Of a stretch of 64,000 nt of DNA, positions 22,230-36,200 are shown one piece after another. Origin of the DNA: Arachis hypogaea (taxonomy: Eukaryota > Streptophyta > Magnoliopsida > Fabales > Fabaceae); assembly GCF_003086295.3 (NCBI RefSeq), contig NC_092043.1, forward strand, positions 47,954,598 through 48,018,597, written 5' to 3'. The translations under genes and the position numbers were made by a program. Under the pieces are notes generated by a model. The model was not told the DNA's origin. It saw only the letters and a program-made list of their open reading frames with translations, and made no database searches. Each line of letters begins with the position of its first letter. The first letter of the stretch is position 1.

Positions 22230-25200
22230 ATGAAGAACAAGACCCAAACCCTCCCTCTTCTCTTCTTCCTCCTCTTCTTCAACCACGTCCATTCCTGGAA
22301 GAAAGAAGAGTTCCGAACCTGCCACCAAACCCCTTTCTGCAAACGCGCCCGATCCCGAACCTCATCCACTTCCACCCCTCTTATCGCCACTGACGTCACC
22401 ATCTCCGACGGAAACCTCATTGCCAAACTCGTCGCTAAATCCAAACAAGAAGAAACCCAACAAAACACAAACCCTTTACTCCTCTCTCTCTCCGTATACC
22501 AAAACGGCGTCGTTCGCGTAACCATCGATGAGGACCATTCCCTCAACCCTCCCAAGTCCCGCTTCCACGTCCCCGACGTCGTCGTTTCGGAGTTTCAAAG
22601 CACAAAGCTATGGCTCCAGCGCGTCACGCAGGAAACCCTAGACGGTGACGATTCTCCTTCCTCCGTCGTCTATGTCTCTGATGGATTTGACGCCGTGCTC
22701 CGCCACGATCCCTTCGAGGTCTTTGTTCGAGATAAATCGAATGGGAACACTCGTGTCGTGTCTATGAACTCTCACGGATTGTTTGATTTCGAGCAATTGA
22801 AGGTGAAAGGCGAAGGCGACGATTGGGGAGAGAGTTTCCGAAGTCATCACGATAAGCGACCTTACGGTCCTCAGTCGATTAGCTTCGATGTCACGTTTCA
22901 TGGCGCGGATTTTGTGTATGGAATCCCTGAACATGCCACGAGCCTCGCGTTGAAGCCGACGAAGGGGCCTGGTGTGGAAGAATCTGAACCATATAGGCTA
23001 TTCAATTTGGATGTTTTCGAGTACATTCATGATTCACCTTTCGGCCTATACGGATCAGTTCCGTTCATGCTTTCGCATGGGAAGCAGAGGGGGAGTTCTG
23101 GTTTTTTCTGGTTGAATGCTGCTGAAATGCAAATCGATGTTCTTGGATCGGGCTGGGATGCGGAGAATGGGATTTCGAAGCTGCCCAAGAACCGGGTTGA
23201 TACGCTTTGGATGAGTGAGGCTGGTGTTGTGGATGCGTTTTTCTTTGTTGGTCCTACCCCTAAGGATGTGCTGAAGCAGTACACGAGTGTAACGGGGATG
23301 CCGGCGATGCCACAATTGTTTTCGACAGCTTATCATCAGTGTAGGTGGAACTATAGGGACGAGGAGGATGTGGAGCATGTGGATTCTAAGTTTGATGAGT
23401 TTGATATACCTTATGATGTGTTGTGGCTTGACATCGAGCACACTGATGGGAAGAAGTATTTTACTTGGGACAATGTGCTGTTCCCTAACCCTGAGGAGAT
23501 GCAGAGGAAGATTGCTGCGAAGGGCAGGCACATGGTTACCATTGTGGATCCTCATATTAAGCGCGACAATTCATTTCCTTTGCACAAGGAGGCAACTGAG
23601 AAGGGGTATTATGTTAAGGATTCTAGTGGCAATGACTATGATGGATGGTGCTGGCCTGGCTCGTCTTCGTACCTCGATATGTTGAGCCCGGAGATTAGGT
23701 CTTGGTGGGGTGATAAGTTCTCTTATCAGAATTATGTTGGTTCAACTCCTTCACTCTATATATGGAACGACATGAACGAGCCTTCGGTCTTCAATGGTCC
23801 TGAGGTATGTGAGATATTTCAGGGGCGTACTTGCTATTTTGGTTTCATTGTTTTGATTATGTTCTGGATGTACTTATGCAATGTATTTCATGGCACATTG
23901 ATGATTTCATGCATTTGGATTTAGGAAAAGGAATAGTATTCATATATTTGTAGGGAACTAATCACTGATCAACAAACCCATTTCATCATAATTATCTAAG
24001 CAATGTAATAATGATCATATGAGCCTCTAAATAGAAGACTGGTATTCCGCTTATATGCTAGGAAAATCAATAAGATTTTAAATGGTTCATGCACGCATAG
24101 ACTGGCATATGTTATCTCTATAAGGCCAACAAAGATGATATGCATATATCACAACTCAATAGTATTAGAGGCCAATAGCTTCTTCCCAATTTTTATTCCA
24201 CCACGATGCTTTGTATCATTTGTTGTTATGGCAATAAACTGTTAGTGTAGCTTCTGTAGCAAATTGCCTCAACTGGAAGAGGCTGGAGAATAAAAACTAA
24301 ATCTCCCTTGGTGATTGAGGAGTCAATCAATATATAGGATAATATTGGGGCTAAAATATTGTAGAAAGTTTGATTCTGAGATATCCAACAATGTGGTCTA
24401 ACTTGTTCTGCTATCTTATACAAGTATCTATGGATGTTCATTTCTCATGTCTATTTATAATGTTTTAAGGTTTGTTGTCATTTGAAAAGTAGAGCATGGA
24501 TCTATGGGTTCCATGTAATCCATATTTCCTGCTCCACTGTTCTTTTGCGACATGTCTATTGAGATTTTCATCTTATAATGTCCTCTTGGAGATATGCAAA
24601 TCAAAGATGTGGTTGGTTGCTTTGTATCCAGGTGACAATGCCTAGAGATGCTTTACACATCGGAGGTGTGGAGCACCGTGAGGTGCACAATGCCTATGGA
24701 TACTACTTCCACATGGCAACATCTGAAGGGCTGGTAAAACGTGGTGATGGGAAAGACAGGCCATTCGTTCTGTCGAGAGCATTATTTGCTGGAACTCAAA
24801 GGTACGGAGCAATTTGGACTGGGGACAACACTGCCGAGTGGGATCACCTAAGAGTTTCTGTTCCAATGGTTTTGACCCTTGGTCTTGCTGGGGTGTCATT
24901 CTCTGGTTGGTACCATCCTTCTCATGAAGTATTAATTATTTCTATTTATTTCGGATATTTATTCTCAGTATTAGGTATTAGCACAATATGTCATTCAGAT
25001 GATCATATCTCATGTATGTTATATAGGTGCTGATGTTGGTGGCTTTTTTGGGAATCCTGAGCCCGAATTATTGGTTCGGTGGTATCAGCTAGGAGCTTTC
25101 TATCCTTTCTTTAGGGCCCATGCTCATCATGATACCAAAAGACGAGAACCATGGTTGTTTGGGTAAGATTGCTTTACTTTAAGACTTTCTTTTTCTTAAG

Positions 25201-27049
25201 TAAAATAAATCCTTTTCTTTTGGTAATTAGTAGTAAGCAGCCTTACTTTTCTTTTATTACGAGCCATCCACTGCTGAAAATGAGTGAAATTCATATTAAA
25301 TCATGCAATAACCTATTGAAGTGAAGTGACTGATTTTTTTTTCTTTTTTCGTTTTTTTTCATTGACACTTTAGATTTATAAATGACTAAAAAAAATATTC
25401 TGTCACTTTAGATTTATAAATGAATTGGAGCACACTATATGAAATATTACTAAATTGTTTCTAAAAGGGTATATATTAAATTAGGCTATCTGTACTCTAG
25501 AAATAAAGTTCTCCACAGAAATACTATCCCACTTTAGATGTAAATGAATCGGAGCTACATTGTATATCAAACTTTAAATCAGTATATTATAAATAGATGT
25601 CCACTAAAATTCACAACAACTCCCATTTGGCTTCATCTCCTGATCTCCCTAACTGGGTGATGCAAACATGAAGGGAGTTGATATGTAGCAATTCTGCCTA
25701 AATTTGTCATAATTCGATTGTCTTGATTATCAAATTGTGCCTGATATTGTGTGAAATCTTTTTTTAATTTTCTCATATTTATTTTTATTTTATTTTATTT
25801 TTTTAAAGAATGTCATCAAGACAGGGAAGTATAGTATTATAAGATGACAGCTTAAGAGATCCTCCTTACTAGAGTTAAACAAACAATTTCTCAACATTTC
25901 TGATTTGATTAATTTTGTTTGTCAACATTATGATTTAGTGATCCTCGTGTTATGCAGAGAACGAAATACAGAGTTGATTAGGGATGCAATACATGTTCGC
26001 TATGCACTGCTTCCATATTACTATACATTATTCAGGGAGGCTAACACTACTGGTGTTCCTGTTATGCGTCCATTGTGGATGGAATTCCCATCTGAGGAAG
26101 CTACCTTCAGCAATGATGAAGCTTTCATGATTGGAAACAGTCTATTAGTGCAGGGGATATACACTGAGGTGCTTTAGTTAGTTTTTCAGTAAAATCATTT
26201 GTTTCCTTCATTTTTGTGGTTCCCGACTGAAGATTTTACAATGCTTATGGATGGCAGCGAGCTAAACAAACTTCAGTGTATTTGCCTGGAAAAGAATCCT
26301 GGTATGACTTTAGAACCGGAAATGTATACAAGGGAGAGGCAACACACAAGTTGGCTGTTACAGAAGAGAGCATTCCTGTCTTCATGAGAGCTGGAACCAT
26401 TATAACAAGGAAAGACCGATTTAGGAGAAGTTCCACTCAGATGACAAATGATCCTTATACTCTGGTATGTATTCATGCTGATTTTCTGCAATTCTTGTTA
26501 ATATGCTTGAATGCTTATACTTGGTCTTGGACTATTGTTTTTCTATTCAACAGGAACATTTTGAACATTGTATGCCATATTGCCATTGTGAGCAAATATT
26601 GCTGTGGAATATTTGAATGAGTTTAATGTAAAATGGATTGCTACTTTTATCGTGATAAAATTTCTGATGTTGTCTGACAGGTAATAGCTCTAAATAGTTC
26701 TCAAGCAGCCGAAGGTGAACTATACATTGATGATGGCAGCAGCTTTAATTTTCTGCAAGGTGCCTATATCCACAGGCGTTTCATTTTCAAAGATGGCAAG
26801 CTTACATCTTTAGACCTCGCACCTGCTTCCAATGGCAATGCTCGGTATCCAGTAAACACCGTTATTGAGAGGATTATTCTGTTAGGACATGCTTCTGGTT
26901 CAAAGAATGCTCTGGTTGAACCTTCAAATCAGAAGGTTGATGTTGAACTCGCTCCATTCTGGGTTCAAAGGAAAAACTCACCAGCAGTAATGACCATTCG
27001 CAAGCCTAATGTCCGTGTCACCGATGATTGGACTATAAAAATTTTGTGA
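22230..27049 (+). CDS. PSL5: glucosidase II alpha subunit (GH31)
   Basis: Catalytic subunit of ER glucosidase II, which removes the two inner glucoses from N-glycans and drives the calnexin/calreticulin cycle. Six exons close to 923 aa, typical of the family: 22230-23804 (525 codons), 24632-24905, 25027-25162, 25958-26168, 26258-26464 and 26681-27049. A signal peptide covers about residues 1-22 ([13 protein letters not shown]). The GH31 nucleophile motif WNDMNEPS gives Asp514, and WTGDNTAEW gives the acid/base Asp590. Other family marks are [32 protein letters not shown] and [10 protein letters not shown]. There is no C-terminal KDEL/HDEL, as expected when retention depends on the beta subunit. 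A 5' ORF continuing to 23924 is intron read-through. The symbol is given by orthology with the Arabidopsis PSL5/RSW3 gene. Confidence 0.95.
25365..25560 (+). repeat. short repeats in glucosidase II intron 3
   Basis: CACTTTAGATTTATAAATGA occurs at about 25366 and 25403, and a third diverged copy (CACTTTAGATGTAAATGAATCGGAGC) at about 25531. Small intronic duplication with no known role. Confidence 0.6.
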
Positions 27050-28163
27050 TGCAATCAAAGTTACTTTGAGGTGAGGAATCTAATCCCCAATCATCAATCT
27101 TGGAGGGCAAAACCAAATTTGCCCTGTTTCTGTAGCTATGCTTATAGAAGTTGAGGCAAGAAAGGGAAACAAGTCAACAACATTCTTGAAGAATGTCTGC
27201 ACCAAATTCAGTTTCCTTGTTTAATGACGTAGGATTTGATAACCTTTTGAGACACCGTTGTTTTCTACGAGAATCAGTTTGATAAGGAAAATTTTTCATC
27301 CTCCGGAATGGTGCTCTCTTGCTCATGGTTGTTTCTTGAGAAAGCTGATGTGATCAATTTTATAACTTGGTTAGTTTAGGTTTATGCAAACTTAATCATC
27401 TATACTAAATGGATTTCAATTTTCACTTAAAATTTTGTTTGTTAAAATAGTTGACGTGACTTGAAAGTTGGGTATACATATAACGCATTAACGCTGCCGA
27501 AATGTGCTAATTGAGGAAAAATATCAACGTAACAAATGTTATATAGATAAAATGTGATCATTTCTAGGTTGATCAAATTTTATTTAATTTTAAAATCACA
27601 GAAAAGAAAAACTAAAGTATATATAACCATCTCTTTAAAATTTCTACGAACTTAACAGTAGACCATATGTAATTTGGTGTATAAATATAAATAGATAATT
27701 CCGTTAGCACCTCTGCACGTGGCTATTACAAAATCAATAATGCTAGAAGAAGAACCATTCTTGATTTCTTGTCCAATCATTGTACAACTAAGGTATAGAA
27801 AGTTTTTGTATTTAGTTTTACGAGTAAATAATCATTTTTTATTATGAAAGATCGAGGCGCTGACAATATTGACAATAAATTTTGTAACTATGAAAGATTT
27901 ACTCTGTTTAACATTTATAACCAAACGGCAATTTGTGTGATGACATGGGTGCAGCCAAAAAAAAAAAAAAGATGGCATGGCTGCAGCCAAAGAAGCAGGA
28001 CCAGCAGCAGTAAAACCAGCAGCACCTGTTAAATGCCATCTATGGTGATTTTAACTATTCCATTTGATTTAGTCATATTTTACTTCTTCATGTTATTTAT
28101 TTTATCTTTAAGCAATATCTCATAGTTTTAATAAGTTTTTGCAATTATTTTCTCTCTAACCAG
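27050..28163. other. intergenic
   Basis: The first ~300 bases are probably the glucosidase II 3' UTR. After that the DNA is AT-rich. A short Lys/Ala/Pro-coding stretch ends near 28027 (KEAGPAAVKPAAP in the frame that would splice to the ORF at 28164), followed by a GT. Confidence 0.4.
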
Positions 28164-28496
28164 GTGATATCAAATCCGACTCCACTGTTTCCTCTTCAAA
28201 ACCACCAACCTCTAATTCATCTGGCACCTACAAAACCACCACCAATCAGATTTTCACTGCAGAATAGGCCCTCCAATAGCAAGAGGCTGACCAAAAGAAA
28301 GAACTCAAAGAGGCATCCTTCAACTCTATTCAATAACATCAGGCCTCCTTCAATGAGTAACCCCTCAAGTAGGCCTATTGTTAACCAAGAGACCATGCAC
28401 AGTGCTACAAGATTCATGCAATTTATACCGACTCCAAGACTTGGAGCACAAACAAATAGACTCTCTAGTGGCAGTAGTAATTTCACACCTAATTAG
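28164..28496 (+). CDS. orphan exon-like ORF, basic Pro/Ser-rich tail (possible transposon-derived)
   Basis: An open frame of 110 codons begins right after a good acceptor (CTCTAACCAG) and ends in TAG. It is Pro-, Ser- and Arg/Lys-rich (RLTKRKNSKRHPS) and ends with TRFMQFIPTPRLG. I recall similar basic tails on plant MULE (MuDR-type) transposase-related proteins, but there is no catalytic domain here. A preceding exon ending at 28027 would join in phase 0. It could also be the last exon of an unrelated, otherwise lost gene. No start codon is visible, so treat it as partial. Confidence 0.35.
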   Translation: MISNPTPLFPLQNHQPLIHLAPTKPPPIRFSLQNRPSNSKRLTKRKNSKRHPSTLFNNIRPPSMSNPSSRPIVNQETMHSATRFMQFIPTPRLGAQTNRLSSGSSNFTPN

Positions 28497-29465
28497 GACC
28501 TAAGATGGCTTGGATTAAAGAATGTTTGTTGTGTTAAATACTGTTATATAAACCATGTGCACTACACTCTTTTTTAGAACATAGTTATAGTATTTTGGTA
28601 ATAGCTAGGTTTACTTTGTTACTTATGTTCATGAAACAGTTATAATGAATTAGCATGAACTCATATGTCTACTATGTTCATTCCAATTCATCTCAACCCG
28701 AGACCAAATCAAACCTCAATTCTACCGTTTAAATGCTAGGAACATAATTGTAAAGAAACACAACAGAAGTCCTATACCAGCCGACAAAATCCATACTCTA
28801 ATTTCTCCTTTAATCTTCCCTATCTTCATAACCACTTTCATGCTATATTCTTCAAGTAGCTCGGTTATGGTCACTGTCAAAAAAATCTAGTTCATTGTTT
28901 GCCCTAAACTTCATTAGGATTTTGAAACTTTGATCTTGGTTTTGGATTTCATTTTTTGAAATAAATATCATTCTTTATATTCAAGCCAAGTCTGAACTTT
29001 TATTTTAAGCAGGATCCTGTTAAAAAGGCAAACCTTACTGTAATCTCTCTAGAGACTGAAAAGCATCCAACACATAAAAAACTCCCTATATATATGAGTT
29101 CAGGATAGAATAAGATTAAAATACCATTACAAGCATCACACATAGGAGACAAGAGTAAAATTCTAAATCATCTCATCATATTTAATTGGTTTTGCAATTA
29201 CATCATTTCAGTTTTGTCTCAAAATTCATTTTCAATTTTTAAGGAGAAGTATCAAACAAACACACACTTAAAGGGAAAGGGAAAGAATAAAGTAAATCCA
29301 ACATTTAGATTAGTGATCCTGTATGATATATATAAATTCGTCCATAAGGACCAAAACCATCATAAATAGTTAAGTTACTTTAGGTCTTGGTTCATCCATT
29401 ATCATTGTAATTAAAGGGAAAGAGGGGCAAAAAAATGCTATATCTGTTTCAAAACCGAGTTATGT
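28497..29465. other. intergenic
   Basis: No gene or mobile element recognised. The part next to 29465 should be the 3' UTR of the minus-strand membrane-protein gene. Confidence 0.5.
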
Positions 29466-30947
29466 TTATTCTGTCTTCTTCTCTGAAGATTGGGATTTGG
29501 TGATTGGTGAAGACCTCTTTTCCTCTGCTGACTTGGCATAAATCTCTCCCTTCTGTTGCAAATACTTCTCAAAAGCTCTGGGAAGGAACCTTGGTATCAA
29601 GAAAAAAAACAGATTCATGGAGAAATATCCCAAGTTTGCCACTGCAAGACCCTTCCCAAACCAATACCATATTATGTCCTGCATTATTCAACAGTTTTTC
29701 AAATTCATTTCCACATATATTTGCTAACATATCAAAAATGGAAAATGTTACTTGTACATATGAAGTGAGAGTTAATCTTAATCATTAGATAGAATGCAAA
29801 CCGAGTCGGTACAGTATCAGATATTCTATTCATGTGCATTTTTGTCAAAATTCTGAAATAATAAACTAGAATCTAGTGTGTTCTTTTGTGGATGCAATAA
29901 ATGGATAAGCACAACTAGGATATCGAAAACCAATGATCAACAAGCTAACGGTTCATTTCCATTATAACAACAACAACAACAACAAAGTCTTATCCTACTA
30001 GGCTGGGTTGATTACATGGATCGAATGACGTCATTGAGCCTGATCACGTATCAGGTCTACAGTGAGACTCTTTATACGTCGGTTCGTTTCTGTTAAAATT
30101 AAGATATCACTCATGATACCCTTTTGTTTTATAAAAATATACACCACTTTCCCTTGAACTTTAGAGTGATATTACACCTTAAACAAAGGTATAAGAAATA
30201 TGACACTAAATATTCTAGCCAACATGACACCTTATATATTAATGTTGTATGACAAAAATAGAGTTAAACATTGTTTCAATCGTTGGATCCTAAAAGTCCT
30301 ATCTATCAAAGAAACTATGGAGCAAATCAAATTACCTGAAGGCTTGCAGTTGCAGACAAAGTCTTGTTAAGCCAAACATCATGAATCCAATCAACATCAA
30401 CAAAGATCCTCCTGACAGTGTAAATCATGGGCACCAGCGCCCTCACCGGAGGTGAAAACAAAGACAATCCACTAATAACATTCTCAGTGAGAATCTGACA
30501 TGACAACAAGAACAAATGTGGTGTCGCTGACCTCACAGCATGCTCATCCCCTCTTGCAAATCCACCAAGAACATAAGCCAATGGCAAGAACAAACCCACT
30601 GCTGTTCCAACAATCACATACATCCTAAACAACTTGCTACCCTTAAAGATCTCTTGCTGAAATGATGATGATGATGAAGATTCATGTGATGGGAATGCAA
30701 ATTGTGAGAGTGCTAATATGTATAGAGTTGCAAATGCAGGGAAGATAAGATCAAGAATTGGAACAAGTCCACTTGCTGAGAAAACTAATATGAATGCAAC
30801 AAGTTGAAGTTCTATCATTCTCAGTGACCCCATTATGCCCCCAGAAGGTTTTGCAGGAGTTTTCTGGTTTGTGCTTGTTCCTTCTGTTGTAGCCACTTTT
30901 TGTTCTGACACTACTGTAGGAGCGGTAGCTAGGGACACACCTGACAT
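29466..30947 (-). CDS. DUF7733-like multi-pass membrane protein
   Basis: Two exons, 30336-30947 and 29466-29678, close to 274 aa. I chose the start at 30947 (MSGVSLATAP) because it matches the usual plant N-terminus; an in-frame ATG 33 bases upstream would add a Lys-rich leader. Hydrophobic segments fall near residues 50-95 (LVAFILVFSASGLVPILDL, FATLYILALSQFAF), 125-150 (VIVGTAVGLFLPLAYVLGGF), 160-190 (ATPHLFLLSCQILTENVISG) and 215-240 (LAVANLGYFSMNLFFFLIP). The tail is charged (AEEKRSSPITK). I recognise this as a conserved plant family of unknown function (annotated DUF7733 or uncharacterised transmembrane protein). The molecular role is unknown, and the domain name is from memory. Confidence 0.75.
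29965..30095 (+). repeat. dispersed repeat tail in DUF7733 gene intron
   Basis: (CAA)n followed by AGTCTTATCCTACTAGGCTG, GGTTGATTACATGGATC and GTCTACAGTGAGACTC. This resembles a well-known dispersed dicot repeat end (AAGCCTTATCCCACTAAGTGGGGTCGG type), possibly SINE-related. It is intronic and lacks a clear 5' end. Confidence 0.55.
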
Positions 30948-33240
30948 TTTTTCTTTCTTTTTTGCTTGATTATGCCACAAATGTTGATTTGATTTGTACG
31001 AGGTTGGTCAGTCCTATGTTCCTTGACACAAAAATCTGGGGAAAAGAATTTAAAAAGAGGCATTTTCACAAACAGGTAGAAGGATGCCAGTGATATATCA
31101 TTAAAATCTGACTTAACTTATAATCAGATTACAAAAATTGTGCTTCTGAATTCTGATTGTGACATGACATAAATTAAAGATATAATCACAATAATGCATG
31201 TTATTTGACAGAACTAACAATTCAATTTTGATATTTCTGGCTTCATCATCATCAATCATCACATGTAATTAATTAAGACTATAAAATATAAATATAAATC
31301 AATTAAATGCAGGTATATATATAGCTAAGTGCAATAACAATATATATAAAAATAAAACATACCCAATAGGCCAATAGAGAATGAAAACTGGAAACAGAAA
31401 ATTAAATCGTCAGAAGAGAAGTGAAGAGAAGAGAAAGAGAAGAAGATGATTCAAGAATGAAGCATTGCCGTTAGCATTGGTGAGTGTTGATAGGGAGAGA
31501 AGAGTGGTGTACGGTCCTTGGAATAATAAGAGACATAAGGTAACGTTGTAACGTGTAATGTTGCATGCATGACACTTGCCTACTCATGAAGTGTGTTCAC
31601 TTCTTGCATTTTCGATGTTTCTAGCTACTTAATCCATTTTCTTTTTAATGTTATAATTTTAAAAAAATATAATGTGAAATTAAAATGATTGAGTTGGTAA
31701 GTTATTTAAGATTTTAAGTTATAATAAATGATATTAGATTCAAATCTTATAAATGAAAAAGAAAAAAAATGGATGGATTCAATTATTTCAATTCTCTTTA
31801 TATGTATATATTTCTCCTAGAAAAAATATAAATAACTAGCATTTCTAGTTAGTTATCTAACAAAATTGCTATTCTAAACATGCACGTCACTTGAAAAAGA
31901 CCAAATATACAAATAAATCTTTTAAGTATCCATAGTCTCAAAGCTGACAATCTGATGTTTTAAGCGTCGGATTGGAAATGAGTAGAATAGAGAAAGATTT
32001 AGACTTGTCTTAATTTTATTTGTAAATTTAATTTTTTTTAAAATTTAATTTAATTTTATTTTCTGGATTAAAAATCTTTCTATTTGAATCTTATTTGTAT
32101 CCTAAAAATTCACACCCAATCTTATTTAATTATTCGTAATAAATTAATTTTTTTAATTAAATATAATATTTAATTATTTTATATTTTATAAACATACTAA
32201 TAAAATTAAAAATATAAAATTAAGTTAATCACATTAAAAGTAAGAACATCATAATAAAATTCATATTAAAATTGCCAAAGATAAAAGATGTGAATTCAGT
32301 CTTCATCAACTTCAATATACATGTATAATAATTTTTAAATTACATACTATAATAGATAAAGGTGCAAATAGGTCGAATAAAGTTAGGATTAAACTCATAT
32401 CCAATTCTACCCATAACTCAATCGTTCTATTTTCAACTTAATTCGTCGCGGGTTAAATTATCAATTCTATTCGAACGGATTGAATCAAATTGAATATCCA
32501 CAAATAGAATTAATACTGTCAATCCTACTCAAGTGACCCAAGCAATTACCACTTATATTAGACTCTATAGGTATAAATTATTATTTATTATTATTATTTA
32601 ATAATTTCTTGTGGTTTTTTCCAGATAAAAATTGTATAGTATTCAAAACGTTCACCAAAATTATGTAAAGAATTCTCCAAATAGGTAATTTAATCAAACT
32701 AACCCGAGTAATATTAGGTAATTAATTTTTTTTTAATTACTTTGATCATCTTAAATTCTAAATTACTAATATTCACTGATTAAAAGTTAAAAGTTTGTTC
32801 CATGTATATTTACAATGTTAGATCTTAATGGGAGAATTCTAAATCCTATGAAAACGATTTGCATCAACATCATCATCATATGAATAGATAATGCAACCAC
32901 ATTTTAAGATTTAAGCTTGTACTTGTTGGTCTCACACTCTCACTCCCACACTATCATGTTCTACAAATCAATTCAATTGCAAAATAACACTAACATATAG
33001 GCACACCCTAAAGGACTGAACTCCTCTCACATTACTGGTTAATCAAAATGTGCAGTTTCAGACCCTCATGGATGCTAAGAAAATACAATAATGGATATTT
33101 CCCTGCCATATGTTTATATTTAATATTAATACAAGAAAAAATGCTTCTGCTTCTTTGTGTAGCTAAGCTGGTAAAAATAAATAAATTGTGTAAAAAGCAG
33201 TGTTCCAAATTCCAATCAACTCTTCTTGTCTTGGAATTGA
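30948..33240. other. intergenic between DUF7733-like gene and BGAL10-like gene
   Basis: The GA/CT-rich stretch at 31400-31450 is plausible 5' UTR or promoter of the DUF7733-like gene, possibly with a UTR intron. From about 32340 to 32540 there is a weakly GC-richer decayed repeat (AATCGTTCTATT, GTCGCGGGTTAAATTATC). About 33000-33240 is probably the 3' UTR of the beta-galactosidase gene. Confidence 0.45.
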
Positions 33241-36200
33241 TCAGCTGCAAATAGCTTCCACTGCAAGTTTCCTTGATGAACCAGGACACAGATTGTTATT
33301 GAAATTCTCTTTGGTTAGTTTTACGACGCAATCGTTTTTGTTTAGGCATGCCTGCAGCAGTGAATCATATAAGGATCAACATTGTAATGAATCAATCACA
33401 AAATCTTTTAAGAATATATCGAATGTGATGCGAAATAAGTTGCGAAAAATGCATACCTTTTCAACAACTGTGCTACTATTGGGATCATGGCAACTTCCCA
33501 AAAGGTAAGATCCACATTTTCCAGTAGGGGTTCCAAAGCTAGCAAATTTCACTGAGGATATGATTGTGTTTCCGGGGCATGTTAAACGGGCAAAAGGAGT
33601 GTTCTTGTTGATTTTATCTTCACCCTGAGAATCAAGTCCAATAGAAGGGTAATCCTCGGCAACATTGGCACATGCGCCGGTTACTTTACGCCTAAGGAAC
33701 TTAATCTTTGTTGGATCTCCGCCTTTCTCCTCGAAAATAACAAGAATGTTCCCGGATGGCTTGAACCAAGACCTTGGAACATGATACCTAAAGAGAATAG
33801 TTTTTATAGTTATGGTGAATCATGAATGCTTTCTAGTTTCTAGTTTCTTTTCTTCACAACTTATGTTAGTATTTTCTTGGAATATATCTCATATTTGTGA
33901 AGGTTTCCACAGAACTCTTCCATCCACTTTTAGTTATGAAATCAAAGGGAAAAAAAACAGTGCATTTAAATTTGGGGTAAATTACATCAACCTCTACCGA
34001 GATAGGGGATAATATTACACATGACATCCCTCGATTTGTCGTGTTGACATGTTCTTATCATGTTTGTACTAATCGAGAGGTGTCATATGTAATATCGTTT
34101 ACCATAGCGAAAGTTGGTGTAATGTACCCTTGGATTTGTGAACCTTACTAATGCATATAGTGTTACCATTTCTGTGTAGGCTTTCCACAATCAGTGTCAC
34201 ATTTGTCAGGGAGGAATTTGCCTCTGTAATCACATTCTTGTACACAGTCTTTTTCCTCGAACTCGCTATTCCGAGACCAATATCTTCCGATTTCTTCTCC
34301 ATTTAACCAAGCTAGACCCTTTCCCATATGCAACATATCTAATCCAATTGGTTCATCCCCGGACGGAGCATCCACGACGGCCTGCATGACCAAGTGATTA
34401 GAATACTAACTGAAAAACACAACATTAAATAAAAAAATGACAGTTTCCATAGTTAATGCCAAAAATAAAGAAACTTGGCTACCTTGTACCATGTTAATGC
34501 CTGCCCTTTAGGTGGTTTGGATGTGGTTGTCCACTTAACACTACTCGACCCGTCTCCCTGGTATAACTTCAGTTGTTCTCCTTGTATTCCGATCTGGCAA
34601 AGCAAGAAATATAGGAGATGTAGGACAAAAGGGTAATAGAAATTTTCATTTTTGATACCATACTCATGTTTCTACGAATGATTGATAATCGGATAATGTA
34701 AGAGCAAAAATACCTTGTAACTCCAGGCACTAGAAGACAAGTCTACTGTCCCATTGTTGAATCCCTTAATCTTTACACTTATCAGTCCTGCTCCGACGAA
34801 GTCGTAAAATGGTCCAGCAGTCTAAAACATCAGAAAATCATGGCAAGAACTCAAGTCAATTAGTGGGAATGACAACAAATCATTCTACAATAACTATTGT
34901 GTCAAAGGTAGTTAACTGCTAGTACTTATAATTTAAAACTTCAAACTAATGAAGAGTAAATTTAACAGAGCTTTTCAAATTTCTATTAACATTTTTTGCC
35001 ACTGAATTCCAAGCATCAGGGTAGTTAAGGAATCTCTTAAGGAGCAAGCAACTCACCGGTAAGCCAACGGTCAAGCATAATAAAGCAATCTCATTCTTCC
35101 CTGCCCTCAGAGGAATAGGATTCTTGAAAAAGAATGGCGAGTGTGTGCCATTTCCAGTTCCGGTACCTGAAACAAGAAAATGGTTTAAACTCTGAGATTC
35201 CATTTAAATTTAATTCCAAATACCTTCATAATTATTAGATTTATCAGAGAGTAACCTTGGTACTCCTGATTCACGAATGCATGGAGAGCATGACCAGTGG
35301 AATTTATTAGAAGAACTGGTTTGCTTCCATTCTTTAGGAACCCTTCATGTTCACCAACATATATACTGCCATAAACACAAAAGTTAGCCGTAATCGACAA
35401 GGCAACTTACTTTACTAGTACATTTCAATTCATTTATACATGTCTGAGCATTTTACATTATAGATAGATGAGTGTGTGAAACGAAGCAGCATGCAACTAT
35501 AGACAATATTATGAACATGCAAACCCACCTATGCTTTAAAAGAGAACCAAATTGGATTCATAAAATATAATGTCTTGGTAGTGGTATTCATCAATTTTAT
35601 TAACATGTATTGAAACCGAAACTCTCCAACATTACCAGAAGAAGAAGCAAAAGCAGATCTTATAAAACATTTAATAATAAGTTATTGACTTCCATGATTC
35701 CAACATATTTTGGTAGAAATTCCTAGGTGTTCCGAAAACAACTCAGTACCCTTAATCCTATCAGTACCTTGTTGTGTGCCACAGATAATCAGTGGTATCT
35801 TTGGTGGTATTTATAAGGTCGACAAAACCGGTTTTAACGAAGTCTGCCTCCCCCCAGATCCCTGCATTCTCCTTCAATACATCCCATTTGAAAGTCACTG
35901 CACCTTTATCTGATTGCTGCAAATTCTCATCAATCATCGAAACTACGTGTGTCTGAGTAGAAACCTGTTGAAGATTTCATGGCTAAGTGTGCAGAATAGA
36001 AAAGGAAATACATAATAAGATCAACACATTAAAACCTTTTACATTATTCTATTTCAGTCATATTGGCATACATATACACCAAGGTTTTAAGGAAAGATAA
36101 TCATAAGATTGATATAATGTGTCTCAATGTATGCAGAATTCTGTTATCATTGATGAACTTGCAAAATGTTCTACTTTTAAGGACACTTCTGAAAACATCA

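Noticed and set aside
22124..23555. Minus-strand frames opposite glucosidase II exon 1
   Set aside because: Antisense shadows of a long conserved coding exon.
23805..23924. Extension of the glucosidase II first frame past 23804
   Set aside because: A GTATGT donor follows GPEV-codon context at 23804, and the next conserved segment ([12 protein letters not shown]) begins at 24632, so this is intron read-through.
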